DNA of 64,000 bases from Deltaproteobacteria bacterium. GTDB taxonomy: Bacteria > Myxococcota_A > UBA9160 > UBA4427. Under the pieces are notes generated by a model. It was not told the DNA's origin and did not search any database. It saw only the letters and a list, made by a program, of their open reading frames with translations. Both the position numbers and the translations under genes were made by a program. Below are positions 63,997 through 64,000 of this stretch, one piece after another; position 1 is the first letter of the stretch, and each line of letters starts with the position of its first letter. The stretch covers positions 124,001 to 188,000 of the forward strand of contig JADJOR010000002.1 of NCBI GenBank assembly GCA_016713665.1, written 5' to 3'.

Positions 63997-64000
63997 GGAA

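Noticed and set aside
1..64000. rRNA, tRNA, CRISPR arrays, insertion sequences, prophage genes
   Set aside because: Reading both strands I found no cloverleaf-like, repeat-spacer, transposase, integrase or capsid sequence.

Overview
The window is GC-rich DNA (about 70 % G+C by eye) with tightly packed genes, many joined by ATGA, GTGA or TGATG overlaps. The mix of TonB receptors, exosortase and PEP-CTERM proteins, lipoproteins, many MaoC/VOC/CaiB/SDR catabolic genes, and a B12-photoreceptor light cluster suggests an uncultured aerobic Gram-negative bacterium, probably of the deltaproteobacterial/Myxococcota or a related proteobacterial lineage. That placement is inference; no rRNA or other phylogenetic marker is present.

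1-26.8 kb: a catabolic region. It encodes two HsaC/BphC-like extradiol dioxygenases, an HsaA-like flavin monooxygenase, an HsdA-like 3alpha-hydroxysteroid dehydrogenase-type SDR, a second SDR, two acyl-CoA ligases (one FadD3-like), two double-hotdog MaoC hydratases, a fused CaiB/BaiF CoA-transferase, an OYE-type reductase, a class II aldolase, two amidohydrolases, an LLM flavoenzyme, SnoaL-like proteins and a LysR regulator. Together they suggest oxidation of a steroid or another polycyclic/aromatic compound through CoA esters and meta-cleavage. A HerA/DUF87 ATPase gene in this region is interrupted by a 19-G tract.

26.8-37.3 kb: HtpX, a P450 and a light-response cluster. A CarH/LitR-type MerR-B12 regulator and a sigma-70 family factor are divergently transcribed from a 114-bp AT-rich region. 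In it a near-perfect inverted repeat carries both -35 boxes. Downstream genes are a FAD oxidoreductase, a photolyase, an SRPBCC protein and a DUF523/DUF1722 (YbgA-like) protein on one side, and a DUF393 protein and a phytoene-desaturase-like enzyme on the other.

37.3-50.7 kb: a broken lipoprotein gene and a TSUP transporter, then a haem-uptake island: TonB, HemP, a TonB-dependent receptor, HutX-like, HmuTUV, ExbB and ExbD. A perfect Fur-like palindrome lies between the two divergent arms. Two PEP-CTERM proteins sit inside it, and an exosortase (XrtH-like) with its partner membrane protein converges on exbD. About a dozen single-base indels split genes between 37.3 and 48.4 kb.

50.8-64 kb: an OmpR-type regulator whose phosphoacceptor Asp is Glu, a lipoprotein, a PEP-CTERM beta-helix-like protein paired with a large TonB receptor, a DUF4404-nitroreductase pair, a cytochrome c/PQQ-type sugar dehydrogenase lipoprotein, a 25-bp inverted repeat between convergent genes, an aldehyde dehydrogenase, a SnoaL-like protein and a glutathione S-transferase. 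I saw no rRNA, tRNA, CRISPR array or insertion sequence.
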